NCBI GenBank assembly: GCA_016282135.1
Contig: JAEEKA010000085.1
Coordinates: 1 to 64,000, forward strand
Length of the DNA stretch: 64,000 nucleotides
Direction: 5' to 3'
Origin: Oscillospiraceae bacterium
Lineage (GTDB): Bacteria > Bacillota > Clostridia > Oscillospirales > Oscillospiraceae
Shown: piece by piece, positions 29,354-39,194 of the stretch
How positions within the stretch are numbered: the stretch's first letter is position 1
Layout of the letters: every line of letters begins with the position of its first letter
The notes under the pieces: generated by a model
What the model saw: only the letters and a program-made list of their open reading frames with translations
Databases searched by the model: none
Told to the model about the DNA's origin: nothing
Position numbers and translations under genes: made by a program

Positions 29354-30022
29354 ATGAGCCTCATTGAACTGGAACACATCACCTTTGCCTACGGGCCGGA
29401 GGAGCCGCCGGTGCTCCGGGATTTCTCCATGACCGTAGAGGCCGGCGAATGCCTGGTCCTGCGGGGAGACAACGGCGCCGGCAAGACCACCCTCTTCCGG
29501 GTGCTGAACGGGCTCTCCTTCCCCCAGGAGGGGGTCTATCGCTTCGACGGAGCGGAAGTCACCCCCGCCCTGCTGAAAAAACAGCGGCAGGCCAAGCTGT
29601 TTCACATGCGGGTGGGTTATCTCTTTCAAAACCCCGACGTGATGCTCTTCAACGCCTCCGTCCGGGAGGAGATTGCCTTCGGGCCCCGGCAGATGGGTCT
29701 GCCCGAGGAAGACATCACGGCCCGCACGGCGGACTGCATGGCTCTCTTCGGTCTGGAGCCCCTGGCGGACAAGGCCCCCTATCACCTGAGCGGGGGCCAG
29801 AAGAAACAGGTGGCTCTGGCGGCGGTGCTGGCCCTGAACCCGGAGGTACTGATTCTGGACGAGCCCCTGGCCGGACTGGACCGCAGGACCCGGGAGCGGC
29901 TGATCGCTCTGCTGCTGGAGCTGCGGCAAGCGGGAAAGACCCTGCTGATTGCCACCCACGACGACGCCCTCTGCCAGGCGCTGGAGGCCCGGATCGTGCG
30001 GCTGGAGAACAGCGGCGAATAA
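29354..30022 (+). CDS. cbiO: Energy-coupling factor ATP-binding protein CbiO
   Basis: GDNGAGKTTLFRVLNGL, YHLSGGQKKQVALAAVLA, LILDEPLAGLD. Confidence 0.95.
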   Translation: MSLIELEHITFAYGPEEPPVLRDFSMTVEAGECLVLRGDNGAGKTTLFRVLNGLSFPQEGVYRFDGAEVTPALLKKQRQAKLFHMRVGYLFQNPDVMLFNASVREEIAFGPRQMGLPEEDITARTADCMALFGLEPLADKAPYHLSGGQKKQVALAAVLALNPEVLILDEPLAGLDRRTRERLIALLLELRQAGKTLLIATHDDALCQALEARIVRLENSGE

Positions 30023-30032
30023 CACAAAGGCG

Positions 30033-30067
30033 CAGCAGCCCGCCGCGAGACTCGCGGCGGGCTGCTG
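30033..30067. terminator. Perfect 17-bp stem hairpin CAGCAGCCCGCCGCGAG-a-CTCGCGGCGGGCTGCTG
   Basis: Just after cbiO; no strong T-tract. Confidence 0.55.
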
Positions 30068-30083
30068 CGTGTTTCCGGGCGGG

Positions 30084-30320
30084 TCAGGCTGTCAACGCAA
30101 CCCAGCTGCCCCGACTGTTCTTGATGTAGAAGCCGTCGTTCTCCATGCAGTACAGCATACTGCCGGGATCAAAGGATTCCAGCCGGGGCAGAGCAAAGTC
30201 GGATTCGTTTTCGATGATCCCCTCATAGATGCCCAGGATCCCGGCCTCGGGGTTCTCACCTTCCCGCTTGTGGTAGTTGATCCGCCCCGTTCCCTTCAGT
30301 TCCGCTCTGAGCAGAGCCAT
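30084..30320 (-). CDS. Small hypothetical protein
   Basis: MALLRAELKGTGRINYHKREGENPEAGILGIYEG...; good RBS (aggagg). Confidence 0.55.
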   Translation of the reverse strand: MALLRAELKGTGRINYHKREGENPEAGILGIYEGIIENESDFALPRLESFDPGSMLYCMENDGFYIKNSRGSWVALTA

Positions 30321-30605
30321 TCTGATTCCTCCTTTCATTTTGTCCGTCTTTGACTGTTTTTGCCGTCGGGCGGCTTTTCGTCGCTCCGAAAAGCTCCTTT
30401 AAAGCCACCCCACCGCTTCAAAGGTCTTTTCAAGATACTTCATGGTGAAAAAAAGAAGCCATCCCTCAGCACCTATATTATACCACAAATTCGCCGGAAA
30501 AGCAAGAACAAATGTTCGAATTTTCTGCGGTTTTTTGTTGGAATTTGCCGGGATTTTTCCCTTTCCGCGTCCCATTTTTGTATGAAAAATAGGGCCGCTT
30601 TGGGC

Positions 30606-30700
30606 TTGACATCTGGGGGATTGCGTTGTATATTGTCAGCGTTGAACAAAGACGTTCGTTTGCGGACCAGTGCCCCCAAATGGACGTCTTTTCTGTTTTT
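30606..30700 (+). promoter_or_regulatory. purC promoter plus terminator-like leader hairpin
   Basis: TTGACA (30606-30611)-N17-TATATT (30629-30634); 15-bp stem 30648-30662/30677-30691 followed by TCTGTTTTT. Confidence 0.7.
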
Positions 30701-30772
30701 CGGGAGAAGAACAGAGCCGTGTTCTTACGGGAAAATTCATCATCTGAGGAATCATCACGGAGGAAAAAAGCT

Positions 30773-31489
30773 ATGCAGAAACTGGAACAGCTCTACGAAG
30801 GAAAGGCAAAGCGCGTCTACGCCACCGATGACCCTGAACTGCTGATCGTCGATTACAAAGACGACGCCACCGCCTTTAACGGCGTCAAAAAGGGCTCCAT
30901 CGCCGGGAAAGGCATCATCAACAACCAAATGAGCAACCGCCTGATGCAGCGGTTGGAGCGAGAAGGCATTCCCACCCATTTTGTCCAGGAGCTCTCAGAG
31001 CGGGAAACCCTGGTCAAGCGGGTGCAGATCGTCCCCCTGGAGGTGATTGTACGCAATCTGGCGGCAGGCTCCTTCTCCAAGCGCTACGGCGTCCCGGAGG
31101 GGCAGCCCTTCGACCGCCCCACCATTGAGTTTTCCTACAAGAACGACGAGCTTGGCGATCCTCTGATTAATACCTCCCATCTGCTGGCCATCCACCTGGC
31201 CACGGAGGAAGAAGTGGAAACCATCAAGCGCTATGCCTTCCGCGTCAACGAAGTGCTCCGGGCCTTCTGGGCCCAATGCGGCGTGACCCTGGTGGACTTC
31301 AAGCTGGAGTTCGGGCGGCTGGCCGACGGCACCATTATTCTGGCCGACGAGATCAGCCCGGACACCTGCCGTCTCTGGGACAGCGCCACCGGGAAAAAGC
31401 TGGACAAGGACCGCTTCCGCCGGGATCTGGGCGGCGTGGAAGACGCCTATACGGAGGTCATGCGCCGTCTTTGCGAACATGACGCGTAA
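30773..31489 (+). CDS. purC: Phosphoribosylaminoimidazole-succinocarboxamide synthase
   Basis: [45 protein letters not shown]. Confidence 0.97.
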   Translation: MQKLEQLYEGKAKRVYATDDPELLIVDYKDDATAFNGVKKGSIAGKGIINNQMSNRLMQRLEREGIPTHFVQELSERETLVKRVQIVPLEVIVRNLAAGSFSKRYGVPEGQPFDRPTIEFSYKNDELGDPLINTSHLLAIHLATEEEVETIKRYAFRVNEVLRAFWAQCGVTLVDFKLEFGRLADGTIILADEISPDTCRLWDSATGKKLDKDRFRRDLGGVEDAYTEVMRRLCEHDA

Positions 31490-32930
31490 TCCGGTTTCCG
31501 CCCGCCACCTTGGCGAAGAGTGCGGCGTATTCGGAATCTACGCTCCAAAGCCCTTCGAGCTTGCGCCCCTGGTCTATTTTGGGCTTCACGCCCTGCAGCA
31601 CCGGGGCCAGGAGGGCGCCGGTATTGCCCTGAACTGCGACGGCGTTTTCTCCGCGCACCGGGATATCGGTCTGGTCAGCGAGGTATTCAGTCCGGAACGG
31701 ATCCGAGCCTTCGGCGAGGGCAACATCGCGGTGGGCCACGTCCGCTACGCTACCACCGGCGCAGACAACGTCCGGAACGTTCAGCCCCTGGTCATCAACC
31801 ACCATAAGGGCAGCATGGCTCTGGCCCACAACGGAAATCTGACCAACTCCTTCGAGCTTCGCAGCAAGCTGGAGCAGCAGGGCTGCATTTTCCACACCAC
31901 CACGGACTCCGAGGTGATCGCCTACGTCATCGTGGGCGAGCGCCTGCGCTGCGGCAGCATTGAGGCCGCGGTACTGGCCGCCATGGACAGCCTGCAGGGC
32001 GCCTACTCTCTGGTCATCTCCTCCCCCACGAAGCTGATCGCCGCCCGGGATCCCTACGGCTTCCGCCCGCTCTGTCTGGGCAGGCGGCCCGACGGCTCCC
32101 TGGTCTTTGCCTCGGAAAGCTGCGCCCTGGACGCGGTGGGTGCGGAGCTCCTGCGGGACGTAGAGCCCGGGGAGGTCATCACCGTGGACGCCGGCGGAAT
32201 GCACTCGGATCGCAGCCACTGCGGCACAAAGGGGCGGCGCATGTGCGTCTTTGAATACATCTATTTTGCCCGGCCGGATTCCCTGCTGGACGGCAGCAGC
32301 GTCTGCCTGGCCCGGCAGCAGGCCGGCGCCTTCCTGGCCCAGGAGCATCCCGTGGAGGCAGACGTGGTCATCGGCGTGCCGGATTCGGGTCTGGACGCCG
32401 CGGTAGGCTATGCGAAGGAGTCCGGCATTCCCTATGCCATCGGGCTCACCAAGAACAAATACGTGGGACGCACCTTCATCGCCCCCACCCAGGCGGAACG
32501 GGAAATGGGCGTCAGTCTGAAGCTGAATCCCATCAAGAGCGTCATCAACGGCAAGCGGATCGTGCTGATCGACGATTCCATCGTCCGGGGCACCACCTGT
32601 CGGCGCACCATTGAAATGCTGCGCCGGGCCGGAGCAAAGGAGATCCACATGCGGATCAGCGCTCCGCCCTTCGTAGCCCCCTGCTACTACGGCACCGACA
32701 TTGACAACGCCGACGCGCTGATTGCCAACCACCATACCGTGCCGGAAATCGCCCGGATCATCGGCGTGGACTCCTTGGGCTACCTGAGCCTGGAGCACGT
32801 CCGGCTGCTGACCGGAGGAGACGAGGGCTTCTGCACCGCCTGCTTCGGCGGCGGCTACCCCACCGAGGTCCCCAAGAACACCAGCAAGTCCCGCTTTGAG
32901 AAGAAGATCCACAAATCGGAGAACCCTTGA
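31479..32930 (+). CDS. purF: Amidophosphoribosyltransferase
   Basis: [74 protein letters not shown]. Confidence 0.97.
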   Translation: MTRNPVSARHLGEECGVFGIYAPKPFELAPLVYFGLHALQHRGQEGAGIALNCDGVFSAHRDIGLVSEVFSPERIRAFGEGNIAVGHVRYATTGADNVRNVQPLVINHHKGSMALAHNGNLTNSFELRSKLEQQGCIFHTTTDSEVIAYVIVGERLRCGSIEAAVLAAMDSLQGAYSLVISSPTKLIAARDPYGFRPLCLGRRPDGSLVFASESCALDAVGAELLRDVEPGEVITVDAGGMHSDRSHCGTKGRRMCVFEYIYFARPDSLLDGSSVCLARQQAGAFLAQEHPVEADVVIGVPDSGLDAAVGYAKESGIPYAIGLTKNKYVGRTFIAPTQAEREMGVSLKLNPIKSVINGKRIVLIDDSIVRGTTCRRTIEMLRRAGAKEIHMRISAPPFVAPCYYGTDIDNADALIANHHTVPEIARIIGVDSLGYLSLEHVRLLTGGDEGFCTACFGGGYPTEVPKNTSKSRFEKKIHKSENP

Positions 32931-32954
32931 TTTCTCCCGCCCGGAGGTATTGCT

Positions 32955-34370
32955 ATGTACGAAAAATATGAATCTCCCCTCTCCTCCCGCTACGCGTCCG
33001 AGGAGATGCTGAAGCTCTTCTCCCACCGCACCCGGATCGAAACCTGGCGCAAGCTCTGGACGGAGCTGGCCCGGGCAGAGCATGACCTGGGACTTCCCAT
33101 CACCGCCGAGCAGGTGGCCGCCCTGGAAGCAAAGATTCAGGATATTGACTTTGACCTGGCCGCAAAGCGGGAAAAGGAAGTCCGGCACGACGTGATGGCC
33201 CACGTTTACGCCTACGGCGCGGCCGCCCCCGAGGCGGCGGGGATCATTCACCTGGGCGCCACCAGCTGCTACGTCACCGACAACGCCGATCTGATTCTCT
33301 ACCGCAAGGCGCTGGAGCTCATCCGCGGCGCGCTGCTCCAGACGGCGGCCAACCTGGCTGCCTTTGCTGAGACTCACCGGGCGACGCCCACCCTGGGCTA
33401 CACCCACTATCAGCCCGCCCAGCCCGTGACCGTGGGCAAGCGGGCCACCCTCTGGATGCAGGACCTTCTCTCCGACGTAGAGGAGTTGGACCAGGTTCTG
33501 GGCTGCATCCGTTTCCTGGGCTGCCGGGGCGCCACCGGCACCGAGGCCAGCCTGCTTGACCTCTTTGAGGGGAACGGCGAACAGGTGGACGAGCTGAACC
33601 GCCGCCTGGCCGCCGCCTTCGGCTTTGACGCCTGCTTTGCCGTCTGCGGGCAGACCTACCCCCGGAAGCTGGACAGCCGGATTCTCAACGTCCTTTCCTC
33701 CGTGGCGCAGAGCTGCTGCCGGATGGCAACGGACATCCGGCTTTTGCAGCATGACCGCCAGCTGGAAGAGCCCTTTGAGAGCAGTCAGATCGGCTCCTCC
33801 GCCATGCCCTACAAGCGAAACCCCATGCGCTGCGAGCGCATTTGCTCTCTGAGCCGCTATCTGATCGCGGATGCCGCCAACGCCTCGGCAGTGGCCTCTA
33901 CCCAGTGGCTGGAGCGCACTCTGGACGACTCGGCAGACCGCCGGATCTCCATGCCGGAGGGCTTCCTCTGCGCCGACGCCATTCTTCGGCTGGCCCAGAA
34001 CATCACCGCGGGACTGCGGGTCAATGAAAAGATCGTGGAAAAAACGCTGATGGAATATCTGCCCTTCCTGGCCACGGAAAACCTGATGATGGAGGCCGTC
34101 CGACGGGGCGGCAACCGGCAGGAGCTTCACGAGATCATCCGCCGCTGCTCCATGGAAGCCACCCAGCGGATGAAAAACGGCGAGGACTGCGACCTGATTG
34201 CCCGGCTGGCCGGCGTCAGCGAATTCGGCATGACGGAGGCGGAGCTGCGGGCCCTCCTGAAGCCCCAGGACTACATTGGACGCTGCGGGGAGCAGGTGGA
34301 CGCATTTCTGGCCAAGTACCGGGCCAAATACGGCGCCGCTCAGGCGCAGAGCCGGGAGATCAACGTATGA
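32955..34370 (+). CDS. purB: Adenylosuccinate lyase
   Basis: SPLSSRYASEEM, GYTHYQPAQPVTVGKR, IGSSAMPYKRNPMRCERI. Confidence 0.95.
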   Translation: MYEKYESPLSSRYASEEMLKLFSHRTRIETWRKLWTELARAEHDLGLPITAEQVAALEAKIQDIDFDLAAKREKEVRHDVMAHVYAYGAAAPEAAGIIHLGATSCYVTDNADLILYRKALELIRGALLQTAANLAAFAETHRATPTLGYTHYQPAQPVTVGKRATLWMQDLLSDVEELDQVLGCIRFLGCRGATGTEASLLDLFEGNGEQVDELNRRLAAAFGFDACFAVCGQTYPRKLDSRILNVLSSVAQSCCRMATDIRLLQHDRQLEEPFESSQIGSSAMPYKRNPMRCERICSLSRYLIADAANASAVASTQWLERTLDDSADRRISMPEGFLCADAILRLAQNITAGLRVNEKIVEKTLMEYLPFLATENLMMEAVRRGGNRQELHEIIRRCSMEATQRMKNGEDCDLIARLAGVSEFGMTEAELRALLKPQDYIGRCGEQVDAFLAKYRAKYGAAQAQSREINV

Positions 34371-35746
34371 GTGAATTTCGGACCGAACACGACAGCATGG
34401 GGACCGTGGAGGTCCCCGCGGATCGGCTGTGGGGAGCTCAGACGGAGCGTTCCCGCCGCAACTTCCCCATCGGCGCAGGAAAGGAAACCATGCCCGCCGA
34501 GATGATCCACGCCTTCGGCCTGGTGAAAAAGGCTGCGGCCCTGGCCAACCGGGAGCTGCTGCCGGAGAAAATGACGGAGGAGAAATGCGCCTGGCTCTGT
34601 GCCGCCGCGGAGGAGGTCATCTCCGGAGCTCTCTTGGATCACTTCCCCCTGGTAGTCTGGCAGACCGGCTCCGGCACCCAGACCAACATGAACGCCAACG
34701 AGGTCATTGCCAACCGGGGCAATCAGCTGGCCGGAAAGCCGCTGCTGCACCCCAACGACGACGTGAACCGCTCTCAGTCCTCCAACGACACCTTCCCCAC
34801 CGCTATGCACGTGGCGGCGGTGCTGGCTCTGGAGGAGCGTCTGCTTCCCGCCCTGGAGGCAATGATCGAGGAGCTCCGGCGCCTGGAAAAGGAAAACGAA
34901 GACGTCGTTAAGTGCGGACGAACTCACCTGCAGGACGCGGTCCCCATTCGCTTTTCCCAGGAGATTTCCGGCTGGCGCGCCGGCTTCGAGCAGGACCGCC
35001 GGATGCTGCTGGCCGCCCTGCCTCCCCTGCGGGAGCTGGCCCTGGGAGGTACCGCGGTGGGCACCGGGCTCAACGCCCCGGCGGGCTTCGACGTTCTGGC
35101 CGCCGAGAAGCTCAGCGCGCTGACGGGTCGGGAATTCCGGACGGCGGAAAACAAATTCCACGCCCTCACCAGTCTGGACGAGATGGCCTTTGCCCACGGG
35201 GCCCTCAAGGCCCTGGCAGCGGATCTGATGAAAATGGCAAACGACGTACGGATGCTGGCCTCCGGCCCCCGCTGCGGTCTGGGGGAAATCACCATCCCCG
35301 CCAATGAACCCGGCTCCTCCATTATGCCGGGGAAGGTCAACCCCACCCAGTGCGAACAGGCCACCATGGTAGCCGTGCAGGTGATGGCAAACGATACCGC
35401 CATCGGCCTGGCGGCCTCCCAGGGCAACTTCCAGCTGAACGTTTTTCTGCCGGTGTGCGCGGACAATTTCCTCCGCTCAGCCCGACTGCTGACGGATTCT
35501 CTCTACGCCTTCCTGGAAAACTGCGTCCGGGGCATCCAAGCCAACCGGGCGCGGATGGAGGAAAACCTTCGCCGCTCCCTGATGCTGGTGACCGCCCTCA
35601 ACCCTCACATCGGCTATGAGAACGCCGCCCGGGTAGCCCAGCTGGCCCACCGGGAAAACCTCACCCTGCGGGAAGCCTGCCTGCGGCTGGGCTTCCTGAC
35701 GGCGGAACAGTTTGACGCCGTCTTCCACCCGGAAGAAATGGTTTGA
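34367..35746 (+). CDS. fumC: Class II fumarate hydratase
   Basis: EHDSMGTVEVPADRLWGAQTERSRRNFPIG, TGSGTQTNMNANEVIANR, GSSIMPGKVNPTQCEQATMV. Confidence 0.96.
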   Translation: MSEFRTEHDSMGTVEVPADRLWGAQTERSRRNFPIGAGKETMPAEMIHAFGLVKKAAALANRELLPEKMTEEKCAWLCAAAEEVISGALLDHFPLVVWQTGSGTQTNMNANEVIANRGNQLAGKPLLHPNDDVNRSQSSNDTFPTAMHVAAVLALEERLLPALEAMIEELRRLEKENEDVVKCGRTHLQDAVPIRFSQEISGWRAGFEQDRRMLLAALPPLRELALGGTAVGTGLNAPAGFDVLAAEKLSALTGREFRTAENKFHALTSLDEMAFAHGALKALAADLMKMANDVRMLASGPRCGLGEITIPANEPGSSIMPGKVNPTQCEQATMVAVQVMANDTAIGLAASQGNFQLNVFLPVCADNFLRSARLLTDSLYAFLENCVRGIQANRARMEENLRRSLMLVTALNPHIGYENAARVAQLAHRENLTLREACLRLGFLTAEQFDAVFHPEEMV

Positions 35747-35813
35747 TTGTATTTTTGTTTCTGACCGGCGGTCTGAATCGGGCCGCCGGTCTTTGTTCGT
35801 TCATAAAAAATCC

Positions 35814-35858
35814 TTGACATTTTCAGACTATCATGGTAGTATGGACTATAGAAATAGT
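35814..35858 (+). promoter_or_regulatory. blaI-like promoter with two dyad operators
   Basis: TTGACA 35814-35819, N17, TAGTAT 35837-35842; dyads ACTA-TCATGG-TAGT (35827-35840) and ACTAT-AGAA-ATAGT (35845-35858). Confidence 0.75.
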
Positions 35859-35871
35859 ATGGAGGGATACC

Positions 35872-36222
35872 ATGAAAGTTTTTGACAGTGAATTGAAGAT
35901 CATGGAGCTGATCTGGCAGCACGAGCCGGTCAGCGCGAAAGAACTGAGCCTGCTGGCGCGGCAGGAGATTGGCTGGAACAAGAACACCACCTACACGGTG
36001 ATCAAAAAGCTGATCGACAAGGCCTGCGTGCGGCGGGATGAGCCGGGCTTTGTGTGCTCCTCTCTGGTCACAAAGAGCGAGATTCAAAAAAGCGAGGCCA
36101 AGGGGCTGCTGGACCGGTTCTTCTCCGGTTCCAAAAAGGCGCTGTTTTCGGCGCTTTTGGAGGACGAGGACCTTTCCGACGCCGAGCTTGCCGAGCTGCG
36201 GGCCATGATCGACCGTCGGTGA
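35872..36222 (+). CDS. BlaI/MecI/CopY family transcriptional regulator
   Basis: SELKIMELIWQHEPVSAKELSLLARQEIGWNKNTTYTVIKKLIDKACVRRDEPGFVC. Confidence 0.92.
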   Translation: MKVFDSELKIMELIWQHEPVSAKELSLLARQEIGWNKNTTYTVIKKLIDKACVRRDEPGFVCSSLVTKSEIQKSEAKGLLDRFFSGSKKALFSALLEDEDLSDAELAELRAMIDRR

Positions 36223-36226
36223 GCCT

Positions 36227-37147
36227 ATGGACGGACTGTTTTACTGGCTGCTGAACATGAGCATCCTCGGCACCCTGACCGGAGCCGTGATCCTCCTGCT
36301 CCGGTTCGTCAGGCGAATCCGGCGGCGCTGGATCGTGATTCTGTGGGCAATTCCCCTGCTGCGCTTTTGGCTGCCGGTGAGCATCGGGGGGAAATACAGC
36401 CTGATGTCCCTTCTGTCCGGGTTCTCCACGAAAACGGTGGTGGTCTATCAAAGTCCGGGCGGGGAAAGGGTTTATTCCGCGATGAATTCCATCCAGGCCG
36501 CGGAGAGCTATTTCCCCATCACCTATCGGACCAATGTGCTGGAAGATGTGTTCCGCTGCGCCGCGCTGGTATGGGCCATTGTGGCGGCAGCCCTGATCCT
36601 CGCCCTGGGGATTCTGTACGTCTCCACCCTGTCGGAGCTCCGGGATGCGGAACGGCTCCGGGGCAAGGTGTATGTCTCCCCGAAGGTCACGGCCCCGGCG
36701 GTGTACGGGATTCTGCGGCCCCGGATTATTCTCCCCGCCTCCGCCGCGGCCTCGGAGGACCTGGAGCTGATCGTCCTGCACGAGGGGCGGCACATCCGCA
36801 GAGGGGACAATCTCTGGCGGATGCTCGCTTTTTTCACTGCCGCAATCCACTGGTTCAACCCGGCGATCTGGCTGTTCCTGAAGCTGTTTCTCTCCGACGC
36901 GGAAATCGCCTGCGATGAATCCGTTTTGTCCAGGCTTCCTGCCGATGACCACAGACGCTACGCCCACGCTCTGTTGAACGCCCGGACAGGAAAGACGGTG
37001 TTCGCCTCCGCCTTTGGCGGAGCCAAGGTCCGAACGCGAATTGAGCGGATCCTGTCCTTCCGAAGGATGACCGCCGCGTCAGGGATCGCCTTTGCGGTAT
37101 TGATTGCCGCCATCGCTTATTTCCTGCTGGCGAACGCGTCTGCATAA
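36227..37147 (+). CDS. M56 family (BlaR1/MecR1-like) membrane metallopeptidase
   Basis: HEGRHIRRGDNLWRML (HExxH), AIHWFNPAIWLFLKLFLSDAEIACDESVL; lacks a C-terminal penicillin-binding sensor domain. Confidence 0.9.
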   Translation: MDGLFYWLLNMSILGTLTGAVILLLRFVRRIRRRWIVILWAIPLLRFWLPVSIGGKYSLMSLLSGFSTKTVVVYQSPGGERVYSAMNSIQAAESYFPITYRTNVLEDVFRCAALVWAIVAAALILALGILYVSTLSELRDAERLRGKVYVSPKVTAPAVYGILRPRIILPASAAASEDLELIVLHEGRHIRRGDNLWRMLAFFTAAIHWFNPAIWLFLKLFLSDAEIACDESVLSRLPADDHRRYAHALLNARTGKTVFASAFGGAKVRTRIERILSFRRMTAASGIAFAVLIAAIAYFLLANASA

Positions 37148-37190
37148 GGACGCTGAATCCCGCCCTTTCTTTCACTGAATGGAGGTTAGG

Positions 37191-38012
37191 ATGAAAAACA
37201 AATTTTGGGTTTTACTTGTGCCGCTTCTGCTCCTTTTCGGATGCGGCGGGCACAGCGAAGTAACGGAGTCTCAGAATGCGGCTGAAAGCTACTCTTTCCG
37301 GGATGGCAGGTATACGCTTACGGAACCGAGCGCCAACCTGATCCCCTATCTCCTGGTCCGGGAGGGGCGATACACAGTCGTGAAGGATATCGCCGTATCC
37401 TATCAGCCGGGCGGAACGATTCAAAGGGCCGGCAATATGATCAAATTTGAGGGGAAATACTTAAACGAGGACTACCGCTATGCGTTTACTTTGATTGCGA
37501 ATGACGAGCTTCGCTTTGAACTCGACCAGTCGAAAATCCCGCAGAGCCAATCCGAGTGGAGAGATGGTATGGTCTTTTCAATTACAGAGGATTCTTCAGA
37601 CATGGACGACGCTGAAGCAGGCGATCAAACCGACATGAGCCAGGCGCGGACGGAACTCATGGAGCGCTTCCCGGAATACTTTGGGCTGGACCCGGTAAAT
37701 GGTCTGGATGTGATCGTCTGGCAAATGGCTCCTTCCAGTTACTCCTTCGGCTTGCTGGAGCACTCCGAAACGCCGCGCGATTGTATCGACAAGGACCTGT
37801 TTAACCTAACGAAAGTCGGCGGCGTCAGTGCGGAACAGATGAAAGAAATTCTGGCAACCTATGCTGTTTCTGAAGACGAGGTCTATATCATTCCGTGGCA
37901 GAATCCGATTTCAAGCTATCTTCCGGAGTTTTGCATCAACCGCGGCGGCGAGGATATGGATGCAAAAACAGAGGCGTACATAGCTGATATCCGCGAGATG
38001 CTGTTTGGATAA
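37191..38012 (+). CDS. Hypothetical lipoprotein
   Basis: MKNKFWVLLVPLLLLFGCGGHSE signal/lipobox; no recognised domain. Confidence 0.7.
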   Translation: MKNKFWVLLVPLLLLFGCGGHSEVTESQNAAESYSFRDGRYTLTEPSANLIPYLLVREGRYTVVKDIAVSYQPGGTIQRAGNMIKFEGKYLNEDYRYAFTLIANDELRFELDQSKIPQSQSEWRDGMVFSITEDSSDMDDAEAGDQTDMSQARTELMERFPEYFGLDPVNGLDVIVWQMAPSSYSFGLLEHSETPRDCIDKDLFNLTKVGGVSAEQMKEILATYAVSEDEVYIIPWQNPISSYLPEFCINRGGEDMDAKTEAYIADIREMLFG

Positions 38013-38044
38013 ACGAAGTGCCGCAGAATACAGAGGTGATCAAT

Positions 38045-39034
38045 ATGCAAAAAAAGTTTGCGCGCTTTTGGCTGTTCTCTCTCGTCGCCGTGCTTGCGGC
38101 GTCCTTCTATCCGCTTCTCATGGGAGGCCGGGTCATTTCCGATATGCTTCGGGACGGCACGGTTCTCAAGGAGAACTATCCGAAGTACATCATTCCATAT
38201 ACGCCGATTGCAGTCGCTTTGATTCTGGGCGTGCTGCTGTTGCCGCTGTTTGTCAAGCTGATGAAGCGCTTCGCGGTGCTCGGCAGCTCGGCGCTGTCGG
38301 TCGGCGCATTTTTCGGGCTGGAGCTCCTGTTTGAGCGGAAGGTTGTCGTTACCTCAACGGAGACGGCGGCAACGCTTGCGGATTGGCAAATGTTTTTGTG
38401 CAGATACATCCCGCCGGAGGAATACGCGGGGGAAACAGTAACGACGATTCGTACCGAAACAGCAGTCGATCTCCTGATCGGAGATTACAACCCCGCTTTC
38501 AAGCTGCATTTCTATTTGATCTCCGTTGTGCTGATCCTGGCCATTCTGAACTGTATCTACGGCTTCGCGCAGATTGCCAAAACCGGCAATCCCGCCCGGA
38601 AAAAAGCGCTGATCCTGCAATCGGTTTCCGCGGCGCTCTTCCTGGGGCTTTGCATTCTGGCCTGCTTCACGGCCTTCTGGCGGGACGGCAGCATCTTGGT
38701 TTCGCCGCTGTCTGCATGCCTGATGTCGGTGTTCTTCATTCTGTTGGGCGTTACGGTCGGCCTGTTTTTCGGGTCCCTCCTGCTGGGAAAGGCCAAGGTC
38801 CTCTCCCGCCTTCTGCCCGCCGTCATCGCCTCGGCCACCACCCTTTTGATGTACGTGGGGGAAATGATTCTGCTGCACGGGCACCTGTACCGCTTCGGGA
38901 CCGGCTTTTTCTTCGACGGGCTTCCGGACATGGTACTGGCCCCCGCGGATCTTCTCGTCATTTTGGCCGCTGGGGGAATCACATGGCTCCTGACCCGGAT
39001 TGGAAATCCAAAACCAAGCGCCGTAACGGCGTAG
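38045..39034 (+). CDS. Hypothetical multi-pass membrane protein
   Basis: Several hydrophobic helices; no recognised family. Confidence 0.65.
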   Translation: MQKKFARFWLFSLVAVLAASFYPLLMGGRVISDMLRDGTVLKENYPKYIIPYTPIAVALILGVLLLPLFVKLMKRFAVLGSSALSVGAFFGLELLFERKVVVTSTETAATLADWQMFLCRYIPPEEYAGETVTTIRTETAVDLLIGDYNPAFKLHFYLISVVLILAILNCIYGFAQIAKTGNPARKKALILQSVSAALFLGLCILACFTAFWRDGSILVSPLSACLMSVFFILLGVTVGLFFGSLLLGKAKVLSRLLPAVIASATTLLMYVGEMILLHGHLYRFGTGFFFDGLPDMVLAPADLLVILAAGGITWLLTRIGNPKPSAVTA

Positions 39035-39112
39035 ATTCAGCCGTCTGGCGTCCTTTACACCGCGGATTCGGAGCATGGCTCCGGGTCCGCGGACTTTTTT
39101 CAAAAAATATGG

Positions 39113-39138
39113 GGAACCGTAAGGAGTTTTCAGCGTCT
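39113..39138 (+). promoter_or_regulatory. ECF-sigma-like promoter GGAAC-N16-CGTCT
   Basis: GGAAC 39113-39117, CGTCT 39134-39138, upstream of the sigma factor gene. Confidence 0.6.
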
Positions 39139-39194
39139 CAATTGTATAAAAGATGCGCGGTCAGACGTGAGCGCAGCAATACAGGAGGAACCCT

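Noticed and set aside
31458-34130. 890-aa minus-strand ORF
   Set aside because: Antisense across purF and purB, whose motifs are unambiguous; composition artefact
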